Shown here: piece by piece, positions 26,184-35,576 of the stretch
How positions within the stretch are numbered: the stretch's first letter is position 1
Layout: every line of letters begins with the position of its first letter
NCBI GenBank assembly: GCA_024229115.1
Contig: JAAEST010000022.1
Coordinates: 1-64,000 of the forward strand
DNA from: Oligoflexia bacterium
Lineage (GTDB): Bacteria > Bdellovibrionota > Bacteriovoracia > Bacteriovoracales > Bacteriovoracaceae
Reading direction: 5' to 3'
Length of the DNA stretch: 64,000 nucleotides
Notes under the pieces: generated by a model
What the model was told of the DNA's origin: nothing
What the model saw: only the letters and a program-made list of their open reading frames with translations
Database searches by the model: none
Translations under genes and position numbers: made by a program

Positions 26184-26216
26184 AGGATTCTTCCATTGAC
26201 TGTTATGCGGAATCCT
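26184..26216. promoter_or_regulatory. Inverted repeat upstream of the HTH pair
   Basis: Perfect 7-base arms AGGATTC (26184-26190) and GAATCCT (26210-26216) around a 19-base spacer. They lie between the hydrolase stop and the start of the first HTH gene. No T run follows, so an operator is more likely than a terminator, but neither is proven. Confidence 0.35.
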
Positions 26217-26265
26217 CATTAAAATTGATATGTAAAAAAGAATAACTGTAAAAGGCAAAATAGAA

Positions 26266-27030
26266 ATGAGAGAACCAGAAAGATTATTAGCAGAGAAGTT
26301 AGCCCCTATTATTAGATGTGCTCGTAAAATGCTTGGCTATGAACAAACAGACCTTGCGACTTTAATGGAAATTAATCAATCAAAAATCAGTCGCTTTGAA
26401 TCAGCGAAGCTTGCAATCTCAAGTTACAACTGGATGAAGTTTTGTGAGATTGTAAATCTAGATCTCGGAGTTATTCGTTACGAATTTATTGAAAGACCAA
26501 GCAACGCTACAATTCAAAATAAGAGAAGAATTGGAAAATTCCTTTTGCCTGCAAAATACTCAATGAATGCTGGGGTTAAGATTAGAGAAATCTTTCCACT
26601 TATTGAACAATATAAGACTCAGAATGAGTGGCAGAAAGTTTTCAAAAGAGAGTTCAAGTTTGATAGTGATTATTTCTATAATCTAGACCATCAGATAAAC
26701 CTTACCTTTGTTAATGATTTTATCGAAAATCTCAAAGCTAAAAAACTTTATAAGAAGGCCAATATGGCCAAGAACTTTCAAAAGCTTTTAGCTTCAGAAG
26801 TCTTTAAGAGATATGCCAGTAGTGAAAACTATGAGCGATTTGAGAAGAAACTAGGTTGTGACTTCAATGTGAATTATGAAGGTAAATCAATTATCATCGA
26901 AGCTAAAAATCATGTTAAACCAGAATATCTTGATAATTATTTTGAATATAAGAAGTGGTTTACAGAGATGTTTCTCGATCAGAAATTTAATGAAGAAAGA
27001 GAAGAGAATCGCTTAACTCTTCATGCATAA
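26266..27030 (+). CDS. HTH protein with an unknown C-terminal domain (first of a pair)
   Basis: A 254-residue protein with an XRE-like HTH at about 15-60 (YEQTDLATLMEINQSKISRF). The C-terminal ~150 residues contain FVNDFIENLKAKKL and a strand-rich end (GKSIIIEAKNH). That layout, HTH then helical then strands, recurs in the next gene, which overlaps it by eight bases. The two may be a diverged tandem duplication acting as a heteromer. Function unknown. Confidence 0.6.
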   Translation: MREPERLLAEKLAPIIRCARKMLGYEQTDLATLMEINQSKISRFESAKLAISSYNWMKFCEIVNLDLGVIRYEFIERPSNATIQNKRRIGKFLLPAKYSMNAGVKIREIFPLIEQYKTQNEWQKVFKREFKFDSDYFYNLDHQINLTFVNDFIENLKAKKLYKKANMAKNFQKLLASEVFKRYASSENYERFEKKLGCDFNVNYEGKSIIIEAKNHVKPEYLDNYFEYKKWFTEMFLDQKFNEEREENRLTLHA

Positions 27031-27892
27031 TCAAGATCATCTTAACCATATTAACCATAATAAGAATATTTGGAATTCTATTTCTGAAATCCAAAATATT
27101 TGTGGTTTAATTGATTATGATATTGCTGAAGTACTTGGCATTAGTACTGATGAATTCAAATCTCGTAAATATAGAAATTGCGATTTATCCACATTTGAAG
27201 TTCTGAAAATCTCTCAGAAGTTTCATCTCGATATCCATCATCTCTATAATAATCAATTTGATAAAAAAATTGTTGAAGATCGATTTAATGGCGTCAATTC
27301 GACGATGGCCAGTAGGTATTCAGAGAATCCATTTTCTAAGAAAAGAACTCAAATGAATATCCTTAGCTATATTGAAGATAATTTCTATACACTTCTTGAT
27401 AGTTGCTACAAACGATTTCAATTAAATGAGGACTGTTTTAAAAACCAAGACGAGTCAATAAATATTAAATTCCTTGAAGACCTATGTAATTATCTAGCTC
27501 ATAGAGGTTTCTCAAGTGAAGACTTTTATAAAATGGGTCTTCATTCTTATGAAGTGAATAAGGATTCTCCATTTGGAAAATCCTTATCTCATTTTAAAAA
27601 TGTATCTGATCTATTTTCATTTATCACGGAAGAGTTTTCTCATAAATATGATCTAAATTTTGATTATAAATATCGAAAACTTAGTTCTAGAGAAATACTT
27701 ATTGAGGAAACACCGACAAAGCTTGCTCAAGAAGTTGCAAGAGGTAATATAGGAAATGAATTGACTACTCTTGTAAAAACAGGGGTCATGGCCTCTATTC
27801 CTTCATATATTGAACAAGAAGTATCCGATATAGAAGTTATCAAATCAATTCATCGCGGCGACTCCACTACAGAATTCTTAATCCATCTTTAA
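27023..27892 (+). CDS. HTH protein with a V4R/HNOB-like C-terminal domain (second of a pair)
   Basis: A 289-residue protein with an N-terminal HTH-like region (YDIAEVLGISTDEFKSRKYR, about 33-52). The C-terminal ~140 residues end in a stretch after GNELTTLVKTGVMASIPSYI whose last part (IKSIHRGDSTTEFLIHL) resembles the ending of V4R and haem-NO-binding domains (xxGDxxxxFxI). The cysteines of V4R domains are missing. I suggest a ligand sensor, weakly supported. Overlap with the upstream gene implies coupled synthesis. Its stop overlaps the convergent acyltransferase-like gene. Confidence 0.55.
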   Translation: MHNQDHLNHINHNKNIWNSISEIQNICGLIDYDIAEVLGISTDEFKSRKYRNCDLSTFEVLKISQKFHLDIHHLYNNQFDKKIVEDRFNGVNSTMASRYSENPFSKKRTQMNILSYIEDNFYTLLDSCYKRFQLNEDCFKNQDESINIKFLEDLCNYLAHRGFSSEDFYKMGLHSYEVNKDSPFGKSLSHFKNVSDLFSFITEEFSHKYDLNFDYKYRKLSSREILIEETPTKLAQEVARGNIGNELTTLVKTGVMASIPSYIEQEVSDIEVIKSIHRGDSTTEFLIHL

Positions 27893-28617
27893 GCAGCTTC
27901 CTTACCAAATATCTTACTTTTAGATAACTCAAAACGATTATTCCATAACTCACAATATTTTTCTTTCATTTGTTTACTATATAGAGAATAAGCTTCTAAT
28001 TTCATAAGCCGTACTTCTTCTCCCCATAAACTATCCTGTTTTATTAGATCGAGGGGTTCTCCATTATGATATATTTCTTCAAAACCCATTGAATTGAAAT
28101 ACTGATCTGTTTTAAACTTCACAACCCCACTAGCAAAGGTGATATCAGTGCCAATCATTTGGTGGTAGTAAATATTTATTGCAGTTATGATCTCTTTAAT
28201 CTCAGCTATTTTCTTTCGATCATTTCTTATTTCAGGAAGTATTGTGAATGAATAATCCCAAGCTATTTTCTTGCCATTATTTTTAACTAAGATTTCACGC
28301 ACAACTTCATCATGAATATGCGCACCACTACTTTTAAGCATACTACTTAAAGGAAGACCAATACGATGCTTTTCGAGTTTTGATAAACTTAGTGACTTAT
28401 ATCCACAAACCGGTAAAAGTTTTTTTCCATATTCAATGCATACAAGTAAATGAGTGGCCACTAGATCAGCTCCATCTACAGGTAAAACCCCCTCTGGATA
28501 ACCTGTTTTAAATCCATCAATTTTCATTTGCATGGTATCATTCAAAATCTGTCTGACCCTAGGATCATGAAGTTGATCATAAGGAGAATCAAGTATTACA
28601 ATTTTAAAATCAAACAT
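27889..28617 (-). CDS. Possible GNAT/autoinducer-synthase-like protein
   Basis: A 242-residue protein without a firm match. The opening (MFDFKIVILDSPYDQLHDPR), the segment GADLVATHLLVCIEYGKKLL and a C-terminal FNSMGFEEIY recall GNAT-fold enzymes such as N-acyl amino acid or homoserine-lactone synthases. The acetyl-CoA loop is not clear. It overlaps the methyltransferase gene upstream by eight bases, so they form an operon and may act on the same small molecule. Confidence 0.45.
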   Translation of the reverse strand: MFDFKIVILDSPYDQLHDPRVRQILNDTMQMKIDGFKTGYPEGVLPVDGADLVATHLLVCIEYGKKLLPVCGYKSLSLSKLEKHRIGLPLSSMLKSSGAHIHDEVVREILVKNNGKKIAWDYSFTILPEIRNDRKKIAEIKEIITAINIYYHQMIGTDITFASGVVKFKTDQYFNSMGFEEIYHNGEPLDLIKQDSLWGEEVRLMKLEAYSLYSKQMKEKYCELWNNRFELSKSKIFGKEAA

Positions 28618-29398
28618 CCTTTTTCCCCTTTACTAAGAACTTATTCATAAAAATAATCGTCTCATTCTTTTCCATTTCTGAAAGATATAGTTCACAGAAC
28701 TTTTGATAAATTTCTTCGCTTCCAAGCGATCTAATTATTTCATCTTTAGCAAAATCAAATCTTCTTTTATTATTTTGAAATTCAGAAGTCTTCTCCTCAT
28801 CAGTAAAGTCTTTCGCTATCGATTTCCAATACACATCCTTAAATCCTGACTTATAAACAAAATAAGGTAACTTTCTTCCAACATAGAGATCGACATTGAT
28901 ATTTGTTTTTAGAATTGAGAGTAATGAATTGAGAATTTCATTCTGAGAAAAGATATTAAAGAGTACACCATCGTTATCAATTAGAATAAGTTCTCCTCCT
29001 TTCTTGAGGACTCTCTTCAACTCTTGAGTAACTTTAAGTGGATCATCAAGGTATTCATAAACAAAGCGACATACTATTTTATCAAAACTATTACTTTCAA
29101 ATTGAGAAAGATTCTTAAGCTCTCCCTGTGAAAAATTAATTGGTAAGCCTCTTTCCTGACAATACTTAGTCGACTGTTTTATTCTTATCTCGGAATAGTC
29201 CACGCCATGAAGCTCTACATGAGGATTCCTCTTATAAATTTCTCTCAAAAGAAGTCCACTTCCGCTTCCAGCATCGAGAATTTTTTCACCTTCCTTGGGA
29301 TCAATGAAATCAATATCTTCGAAAATATTATAATTTTTCGTCTTATTCTGTTCTTCAAGACGCAGGAATTCCCCTTCTACATCCATTACGTAGCTCAT
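28610..29398 (-). CDS. SAM-dependent methyltransferase
   Basis: A class I methyltransferase of 262 residues. Motif I is ILDAGSGSGLLLREI, the acidic residue after strand 2 is in GVDYSEIRIK, and motif post-II is FDKIVCRFVYEYLDDP. The substrate is unknown. The start at 29398 is set by AAGGAGG shortly before that ATG; a frame seven codons longer lacks such a signal. It lies behind an 18-bp perfect palindrome (29442-29459) and in front of the acyltransferase-like gene. Confidence 0.8.
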   Translation of the reverse strand: MSYVMDVEGEFLRLEEQNKTKNYNIFEDIDFIDPKEGEKILDAGSGSGLLLREIYKRNPHVELHGVDYSEIRIKQSTKYCQERGLPINFSQGELKNLSQFESNSFDKIVCRFVYEYLDDPLKVTQELKRVLKKGGELILIDNDGVLFNIFSQNEILNSLLSILKTNINVDLYVGRKLPYFVYKSGFKDVYWKSIAKDFTDEEKTSEFQNNKRRFDFAKDEIIRSLGSEEIYQKFCELYLSEMEKNETIIFMNKFLVKGKKDV

Positions 29399-29441
29399 AC
29401 TTCCTCCTTGTGCAAGCATATGCTATACGGAATATCGAGAG

Positions 29442-29459
29442 TAATATTTAGAAATATTA
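29442..29459. promoter_or_regulatory. 18-bp perfect palindrome TAATATTT-AG-AAATATTA
   Basis: Eight-base arms with a two-base centre, about 45 bases before the methyltransferase start. The length and symmetry suggest a dimeric regulator's operator. The convergent operon of two HTH proteins 1.5 kb away is a possible source of that regulator. AT-rich DNA produces such repeats by chance more readily than balanced DNA. Confidence 0.45.
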
Positions 29460-29518
29460 TCAATAGTGATAAAAATAATACAATATCATTTTATTCAGAA
29501 AAGGATAATGATGAGTAT

Positions 29519-29836
29519 CTACTTTGAATCGCGTTTATTGAAGTTAAAAGACTTCTCTTCCCCATCTCTCAGAATAATTGCAGATTGAATAAACTTTATT
29601 TCCTTGATCATATCTGTATGTGGGTAAATCTTCTTACCATTAATTTTAATAATGGTATCTTTTGAGCGAAATCCTAATTTATGTAGAATACTGCCGTCTT
29701 TAACTTTCTTTAGGTAGAATCCTTGGCTTTGATCTTTCGGAGGAAGAAGTGGCTTTTCATTTCCACTGGCCATTACTGAAGGCAAACTCATTAAACTCAG
29801 AATCATTGTGACTAAGAAAACTTTTTTCAAATTCAT
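29519..29836 (-). CDS. Small exported PDZ-like protein
   Basis: A 105-residue protein: a signal peptide (to about residue 24, SVMASG), then a single PDZ-like fold (GFYLKKVKDGSILHKLGF ... DTIIKINGKKI) close to the C-terminal domain of GspC-type secretion proteins. It has no protease or transmembrane part. Its ATG overlaps the stop of the DUF368 gene (ATGA), so it may assist that membrane protein or simply be co-expressed. Confidence 0.7.
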   Translation of the reverse strand: MNLKKVFLVTMILSLMSLPSVMASGNEKPLLPPKDQSQGFYLKKVKDGSILHKLGFRSKDTIIKINGKKIYPHTDMIKEIKFIQSAIILRDGEEKSFNFNKRDSK

Positions 29837-30813
29837 GCCTTCTTCTCCCTTACTTTATCTAAGTAGAGTACTGCTACAAAACAAAGAATGATTAGTATAA
29901 ATGCAAAAATTACTTCATTCGTCATTTCTGCAGGAAAAATATTAACCTCTTTAATGACTCTCGTCTTTCCTCTAATAACAACAGATTCTAAAACTTCTTT
30001 CCACGGCCATACTTTTTTCATACTTCCAATAAGTATTCCCGTAAGAAAGGCCATCGTCGCTGAACGATGATGCTTTAAAAACCAATTAAGAATATTTGAA
30101 AAACCAAGAAGTCCAGTTGCAGTTCCGCAGACAAAGATTAAAAGAATCTGAAGATTATCCCAAAAGTCGATAAATTTGGTCACATTTTTAATGGCGCCAG
30201 TGATGTATTCATACTTTCCTAAGATTAAAAGAAGGAAACTTCCTGAAAGACCTGGAAGTATCATTGCAGTTATTCCAATCACTCCACAGAGATAAATAAA
30301 CCACCATTCACTTGGAGTTTCTACTGGAATTAAACTAACCATAGCATAACCAAAAATGATTCCCACAACGATTGAAATAAGATTCTTTGGTGCCCAGTGA
30401 TTATCTAATTCTCTAAAGATAACAATGATTGAAGCAGCGATAAGTCCGAAGAAAGCAGACCATGTAAGAATAGTATGTTCCTTCATTAAATAATTCATTA
30501 AATTAGAAAGAAGAAGAATCGCAGAAACGATTCCAATTCCAACAGGAAGAATAAAACGAATATGAAGAATAGAAAGAGCACTTTTAAAGTCAAACTTAAG
30601 GGCTGCACTTAACGCCCTTCTGTTTATTGAACTTACGGCATTTAGAAGACTTTCATAGATACCGGTAATAAAAGCGATAGTTCCTCCAGAGACTCCTGGA
30701 ATAATATCAGCAATCCCCATACAGAAAGCTTTAATGAACACGATAATATAATCTTTCTTAGTTTGCGGTCCTGGACTGGCCAGCCAGGCTTCCTTCCATG
30801 AAGCCGGCTTCAT
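29833..30813 (-). CDS. DUF368 membrane protein (PopT-type undecaprenyl phosphate translocase)
   Basis: A 326-residue protein with about eight to nine helices and the paired DUF368 motifs ADIIPGVSGGTIAFITGIYE and MILPGLSGSFLLLILGKYE in inverted halves. Members of this family recycle undecaprenyl phosphate across the inner membrane for cell-wall synthesis. It follows topA with a TAATG overlap, so it is translated from the topA message. Confidence 0.85.
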   Translation of the reverse strand: MKPASWKEAWLASPGPQTKKDYIIVFIKAFCMGIADIIPGVSGGTIAFITGIYESLLNAVSSINRRALSAALKFDFKSALSILHIRFILPVGIGIVSAILLLSNLMNYLMKEHTILTWSAFFGLIAASIIVIFRELDNHWAPKNLISIVVGIIFGYAMVSLIPVETPSEWWFIYLCGVIGITAMILPGLSGSFLLLILGKYEYITGAIKNVTKFIDFWDNLQILLIFVCGTATGLLGFSNILNWFLKHHRSATMAFLTGILIGSMKKVWPWKEVLESVVIRGKTRVIKEVNIFPAEMTNEVIFAFILIILCFVAVLYLDKVREKKA

Positions 30814-33332
30814 TATTGAGCCGCCTCTTGCTCAGCTTGCTCGGAAGCTCTTTTAGCTTCCTCCTCTTGCTCTTTCTTGTAAAAAGGAGTTTCCTCCCAA
30901 TCAACTTTGAACTTACACTCTGGACATTGAAGATGCTTTCCATCTCTCTTAGTCTCACGAACGATCATCAGCTCATATCCACAAGATTTACATGGGTGCT
31001 CATATGGCATTGACCAAAGGGCATTTTCACAATCTGGATAACTTGTACAACCGTAGAAGAATTTACCATAGCGACTTTTCTTCTCAGCAAATTTTCCAGT
31101 CTTACACTTCGGACATTTTACAGGAATAGTATATGGAAGAGTCGTATCACACTGTGGATACTCTTCACATCTTACGAAACGACCATAACGACCTGTCTTA
31201 ACTTCTAATCTCTTATGACAAGTTGGACAGTCTTCATGGAACCAGTTCTTTGGTAAGATTGTATATGTTCCATCAAGGTTCTTTTTAAAATCATGAGTCG
31301 AGTTACAGTCAGGATAATTTGAACAAGCAAAGAATTGACCGTTACGTCCCCACTTAATGTGGTATTCACCATCTTCACATTTCTGACAATCAATACCGGT
31401 AGGAATTAACTGGGCCTTCAAGTTCTTCATTTCTTCTTTAGCACGCTCAAGAGTTTTCTCGAAACCGCCCCAGAAGTCTTTAAGAACCTTCTTCCACTTT
31501 ACTTCACCTTCTTCAATCTTATCGAGTAACTCCTCTACTTTCGCTGTGAAATCAACATTCATAACTTCAGGGAAACTCTCGATAAGCATTCGGCAAACGA
31601 CAATCCCTAGCTCTGTAGGAAGAAATCTATTTTCAGTTTTCTCTACATAACCACGGTCTTGGATATTTGAAATAATCGAAGCATAAGTCGATGGACGACC
31701 AATACCTTTTTCTTCTAAGTCTTTTACAATTGATGCTTCATTATATCTCGGAGGAGGTGAAGTCCAATGCTCAATCTCTTGTGCATCTTTTGTTGGCTTA
31801 AACTTTTCTCCAACAGCAATTTCAGGAAGAAGACCTTTCTTTACATCCATTTCTTCTTCATCATCTCCACCTTTCTTCGAGCGCTTTTCAGCAGCAGCTT
31901 CAAGATAGATAGTTCTAAAACCAGGGAATTTAATGATACTTCCGTTGGCCTTAAAGAAATGTCCGTTACACTCAAAAGTCACAGCAGTCTGATCAATGAT
32001 CGCTTGAGACATTTGAGAAGAGATAAATTTATTCCAAATAAGTTCATAAAGTTTTTGCTGATCTGGCTCTAGATCTCCGCGAACTTCATCTGGTGTATAA
32101 AGGAGGTTCGTTGGTCTGATGGCCTCGTGGGCATCTTGAACTTTATTCGAACCTTTCTTCTTATATTCAATTGGTTCTTTAGAAAGATACTCGTCACCAT
32201 ATTTTCCTTTAATATAGTCTCTCAACTCACCCATTGCTTCAGGAGCCGTTCTCACAGAGTCCGTTCTCATATAAGTAATGAGACCTTGCATTCCGTGGTC
32301 ACGAAGTTGAATACCTTCATAAAGTTTTTGAGCAACCATCATTGTTTTCTTAGCTGTGTAACCAAGTTTGTTAGCTGCCTCTTGTTGTAATTTTGATGTT
32401 GTGAATGGAGGGGTCGGGTTTTGTTTTCTTTCTCTTTTCTTTACATCAATAACTTCAAAATCCTTTCCTTTAACATCAGAAACGATTCCTTTTACAAAGT
32501 CATCTTCAGTAAGTTCTGTTTTCTTATTTGCTTGTTCCCCATAGTACTTAAATTCAAATGGAGTTTTATCTTTGTTCATCTCTCCATGAATCGAAAACCA
32601 TTTCTCAGGAACAAAAGCATTAATCTCATCTTCTCTTTCAACAATAATTCTTAGAGCTACTGACTGAACACGTCCAGCAGAGATACCTCTTTGAACCTTA
32701 TCCCAAAGAATAGGAGAAATTTTATAACCCACTAATCTATCAAGAACACGACGTGTCTTTTGACTGTCGTACATTTCTTTATTTAGTTTCGATGGATTTC
32801 CAATTGCTTCGATAATTGCATTCTTCGTTACCGCGTTAAAAACAACACGGAAGATATTCTTTTTACGAATTCCAATTTCTTCTGCCAGATGGTGAGCGAT
32901 CGCCTCACCTTCGCGGTCCATATCGGGAGCGAGGAAGATATTGTCTGCACCTTTCGCTAATTCTTGAATTCTTTCAATCTTATCTTTCTTTCCCGTAATC
33001 GGAACTAGATCAATATTGAAGTTATCCTTTATATCCACTCCTAATTTTGACTTAGGAAGGTCTTTAATGTGTCCATTAGACGCTACAACTTGATAACCCT
33101 TACCAAGGTACTTCTTAATTGTTTTTGCCTTAGAAGGTGATTCCACGATCACTAGATCGTATGGACCTTTTTCGCGAGTTACTTTCTTTGTTTTCTTTTT
33201 AGTTGCAGTTGCTTTTTTAGCTGTCTTTTTTGACGCAGTAGCTTTTTTAGTCTGCTTCTTTGCTGAAGCAGTTTTCTTAGCCACTTTTTTCTTCGCTGCT
33301 TTTTTCGCAGTCTTCTTCTTCGTTACGGCCAC
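30813..33332 (-). CDS. topA: DNA topoisomerase I with a lysine-rich N-terminal tail
   Basis: A type IA topoisomerase of 839 residues. The Toprim domain starts at about 57 (YDLVIVESPSKAKTIKKYLG) with acidic DMDREGE (137-143). The catalytic Tyr354 is in ITYMRTDSV, and four C-terminal zinc-ribbon CxxC modules follow. It relaxes negative supercoils. The unusual part is residues 1-55, almost entirely Lys, Ala and Thr (about two dozen lysines in repeats of KKTAKKA type), like a histone H1 tail; known lysine-rich extensions are usually C-terminal. Confidence 0.96.
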   Translation of the reverse strand: MAVTKKKTAKKAAKKKVAKKTASAKKQTKKATASKKTAKKATATKKKTKKVTREKGPYDLVIVESPSKAKTIKKYLGKGYQVVASNGHIKDLPKSKLGVDIKDNFNIDLVPITGKKDKIERIQELAKGADNIFLAPDMDREGEAIAHHLAEEIGIRKKNIFRVVFNAVTKNAIIEAIGNPSKLNKEMYDSQKTRRVLDRLVGYKISPILWDKVQRGISAGRVQSVALRIIVEREDEINAFVPEKWFSIHGEMNKDKTPFEFKYYGEQANKKTELTEDDFVKGIVSDVKGKDFEVIDVKKRERKQNPTPPFTTSKLQQEAANKLGYTAKKTMMVAQKLYEGIQLRDHGMQGLITYMRTDSVRTAPEAMGELRDYIKGKYGDEYLSKEPIEYKKKGSNKVQDAHEAIRPTNLLYTPDEVRGDLEPDQQKLYELIWNKFISSQMSQAIIDQTAVTFECNGHFFKANGSIIKFPGFRTIYLEAAAEKRSKKGGDDEEEMDVKKGLLPEIAVGEKFKPTKDAQEIEHWTSPPPRYNEASIVKDLEEKGIGRPSTYASIISNIQDRGYVEKTENRFLPTELGIVVCRMLIESFPEVMNVDFTAKVEELLDKIEEGEVKWKKVLKDFWGGFEKTLERAKEEMKNLKAQLIPTGIDCQKCEDGEYHIKWGRNGQFFACSNYPDCNSTHDFKKNLDGTYTILPKNWFHEDCPTCHKRLEVKTGRYGRFVRCEEYPQCDTTLPYTIPVKCPKCKTGKFAEKKSRYGKFFYGCTSYPDCENALWSMPYEHPCKSCGYELMIVRETKRDGKHLQCPECKFKVDWEETPFYKKEQEEEAKRASEQAEQEAAQ

Positions 33333-33413
33333 AATTCACCTTCGATATGAGGATATTCCACCTTTATTATTCATAAAAAAAATAAGAGTACAAGAGAGAG
33401 TCTAAGAAAAGAC

Positions 33414-35567
33414 CTATAATTGCTCAGAATCGAGGAGTTCATCAATTTCTTCTAGATCAAACTCAGTTAAACCATAAGGATTTTCTTTCGAGTTCAGATC
33501 TTCATCCATGAACTTTCTACCAATATCTTTTTCGATATCATTTAGTGATTCAAAGGCGTTAGGATCCTGTCCTTTGTTTTTACGCTCGATATCATTTAGA
33601 TCTTGTTGCTCAAGGAACTTATCCTCGTCAACCTTCGCTTCATTTAATGACGCTTCAGCTTCAACAATTTCACTTTCTAGTCTTTCCAGCTCTTTAAGAT
33701 CTCTTTCATGATCTTTAATGATCGACTTTTCTCTTTCTTGTCTTTCAAGTTCTTCTAACTCATCTTCAGTTAACTGAACCTGATCAGCTTTGTCTAATAG
33801 ATCTTTGTTAATATCGTCAAGGTTCAGCTCAACATCGAGTTCATCCAACGCATTGCTTTCAATTTCCTTAATCCCTTTTACGAGATCACGATTGGCCACA
33901 CTTGCTGCTAACGCCGCTTGTTCTTCAGTCTTCGTTAATGCAATGGTACCAAGTGCAATTGGGGCACTTGAATTTGTGATGAGTGCTGTTGCAAAGTTAT
34001 CCGTCAAGCTAATAACTGTAGCTTCACCGATTTTATAAGTTGGATCAGGAGTAAGTCTCTTTCCGGTTCCTTTATCGTAAAAAGAATAAAGTTCAAAGAC
34101 AGTTCCCATTTCAACGCCATCAGCACGACCACGATCAAAATAAAGAACATCACCAAAACTCATACCATTAGCAGTATCTCTATAACCTTCGATAACTGCT
34201 GCTTCGATATTTCTCTTATTAAATGTCTTAACAATTTTTCCAATCTTAGGAGTATAGACAGTAATCCTATCTCCCCTTTGAACAATTCCAGAAACTTCAG
34301 TAACGATACATTCCCACTTCTTATTAACTTTTCGAAGTGTTTTAATTTGAGCACCGATTGTGTACTTATATCCATTTCTATCTGAAACTTTATGTTGAAC
34401 AGGTCCACCTGGCACATAAACCGAGAACATATCTCCTGGCTTAACTTTCACACTATTATCAAAGTCCACATAAACCTTATGGAACTTTTGAATCATGATA
34501 TTCTCTTCAGGCATCCCAACAATCTTTCCTAAATCTTGCACAACATTTGAGGTAACAAATGTATTTAAGAAGAAACCTTCTTTTACATCAAAAGTAATTT
34601 TAGAAGATCTGTCGAATCCAGAATTATCATACTCTTCACCTGGTTCTTGGATAATAATATCCGGAACTGGTGGATCATATTTTTGATATTCATTTAATAA
34701 GTTTTGAGTTGCTAGCTCTTTTAGGTCTTTATAAGTTTCATCGGAAGCAAACTGAAAATAAACTCCATCTTCAATAAGCTTCTTTCTTTCATCAATCCAA
34801 TTTGGTTTAACTTTTTCACCAAATTGTGAGAAGTCGACGAAGTCACCAGATTCAACTTTCTGTCCTTCATCTGTTGTTGTTGTTTCACTTTGAAAGTCAC
34901 CAACAGAAACCTTAGGCATTGTCTCAGCATCACCTGTTGTAAAAACAAGATTCATACCCGGTTCAATTTCATGTGGGTTCGTAATTTGTGGGTTTAATGA
35001 CCAAATTTTAGAATAGTAAAAACCTGATCCAAAAAGATTCTGTGAAATCTTCCAAAGCCAGTCACCTTTTTGCACAACATATTTATCAAGTTGTGCACTG
35101 GCAGAAACTTCATCCCATTCTTTAGCAGGAATTTTACCAGCAACAAACTCTGAAAGTTCTAATAATCTTTTTTCTTCGATACCGGCATCAAAGATTTCAA
35201 CTTGCCCAAAGGCCTTAGTATTTCCACCTTTTTCATCTTCGATAATTGTATCTTCATCGTTAGCAACTTTTCCGCCAACATTTGTTCTTTGAGAATTTTT
35301 TTGTTCAATTTCTTGCTGTTTCTTTTTAAATTCATCTTCAAAAATAATGTCACCAACATCATTCTTTAATGATTCAAGATCATCAACTTCTTCAAATTCA
35401 GATAGATTTAACGCCGCACCATCTTTCTTTTCTTCTTCCTTCAATAGTTCAAGGTCTGTACTATCGATGAGCTCAAGACTCTCTAAGTCTTGGGCATATA
35501 GCGACACACTACTTGTTCCAAGTAGAGCAGCAAGAAAATAAATAAGTGAGCGGTTTTTAATATTCAT
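33414..35567 (-). CDS. Exported LysM protein, acidic, with a coiled coil
   Basis: A 717-residue protein: signal peptide (to about 25, SVSLYAQ), a long acidic stretch, one LysM domain at 163-209 (YVVQKGDWLWKISQNLF) for peptidoglycan binding, then mixed beta domains (about 290-550). A highly charged coiled coil follows near 595-665, then an acidic tail. There is no catalytic motif. Nine bases separate it from the lipoprotein gene upstream. Together they look like an envelope-structure unit, with specific role unknown. Confidence 0.78.
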   Translation of the reverse strand: MNIKNRSLIYFLAALLGTSSVSLYAQDLESLELIDSTDLELLKEEEKKDGAALNLSEFEEVDDLESLKNDVGDIIFEDEFKKKQQEIEQKNSQRTNVGGKVANDEDTIIEDEKGGNTKAFGQVEIFDAGIEEKRLLELSEFVAGKIPAKEWDEVSASAQLDKYVVQKGDWLWKISQNLFGSGFYYSKIWSLNPQITNPHEIEPGMNLVFTTGDAETMPKVSVGDFQSETTTTDEGQKVESGDFVDFSQFGEKVKPNWIDERKKLIEDGVYFQFASDETYKDLKELATQNLLNEYQKYDPPVPDIIIQEPGEEYDNSGFDRSSKITFDVKEGFFLNTFVTSNVVQDLGKIVGMPEENIMIQKFHKVYVDFDNSVKVKPGDMFSVYVPGGPVQHKVSDRNGYKYTIGAQIKTLRKVNKKWECIVTEVSGIVQRGDRITVYTPKIGKIVKTFNKRNIEAAVIEGYRDTANGMSFGDVLYFDRGRADGVEMGTVFELYSFYDKGTGKRLTPDPTYKIGEATVISLTDNFATALITNSSAPIALGTIALTKTEEQAALAASVANRDLVKGIKEIESNALDELDVELNLDDINKDLLDKADQVQLTEDELEELERQEREKSIIKDHERDLKELERLESEIVEAEASLNEAKVDEDKFLEQQDLNDIERKNKGQDPNAFESLNDIEKDIGRKFMDEDLNSKENPYGLTEFDLEEIDELLDSEQL

Positions 35568-35576
35568 CCGTTACTA

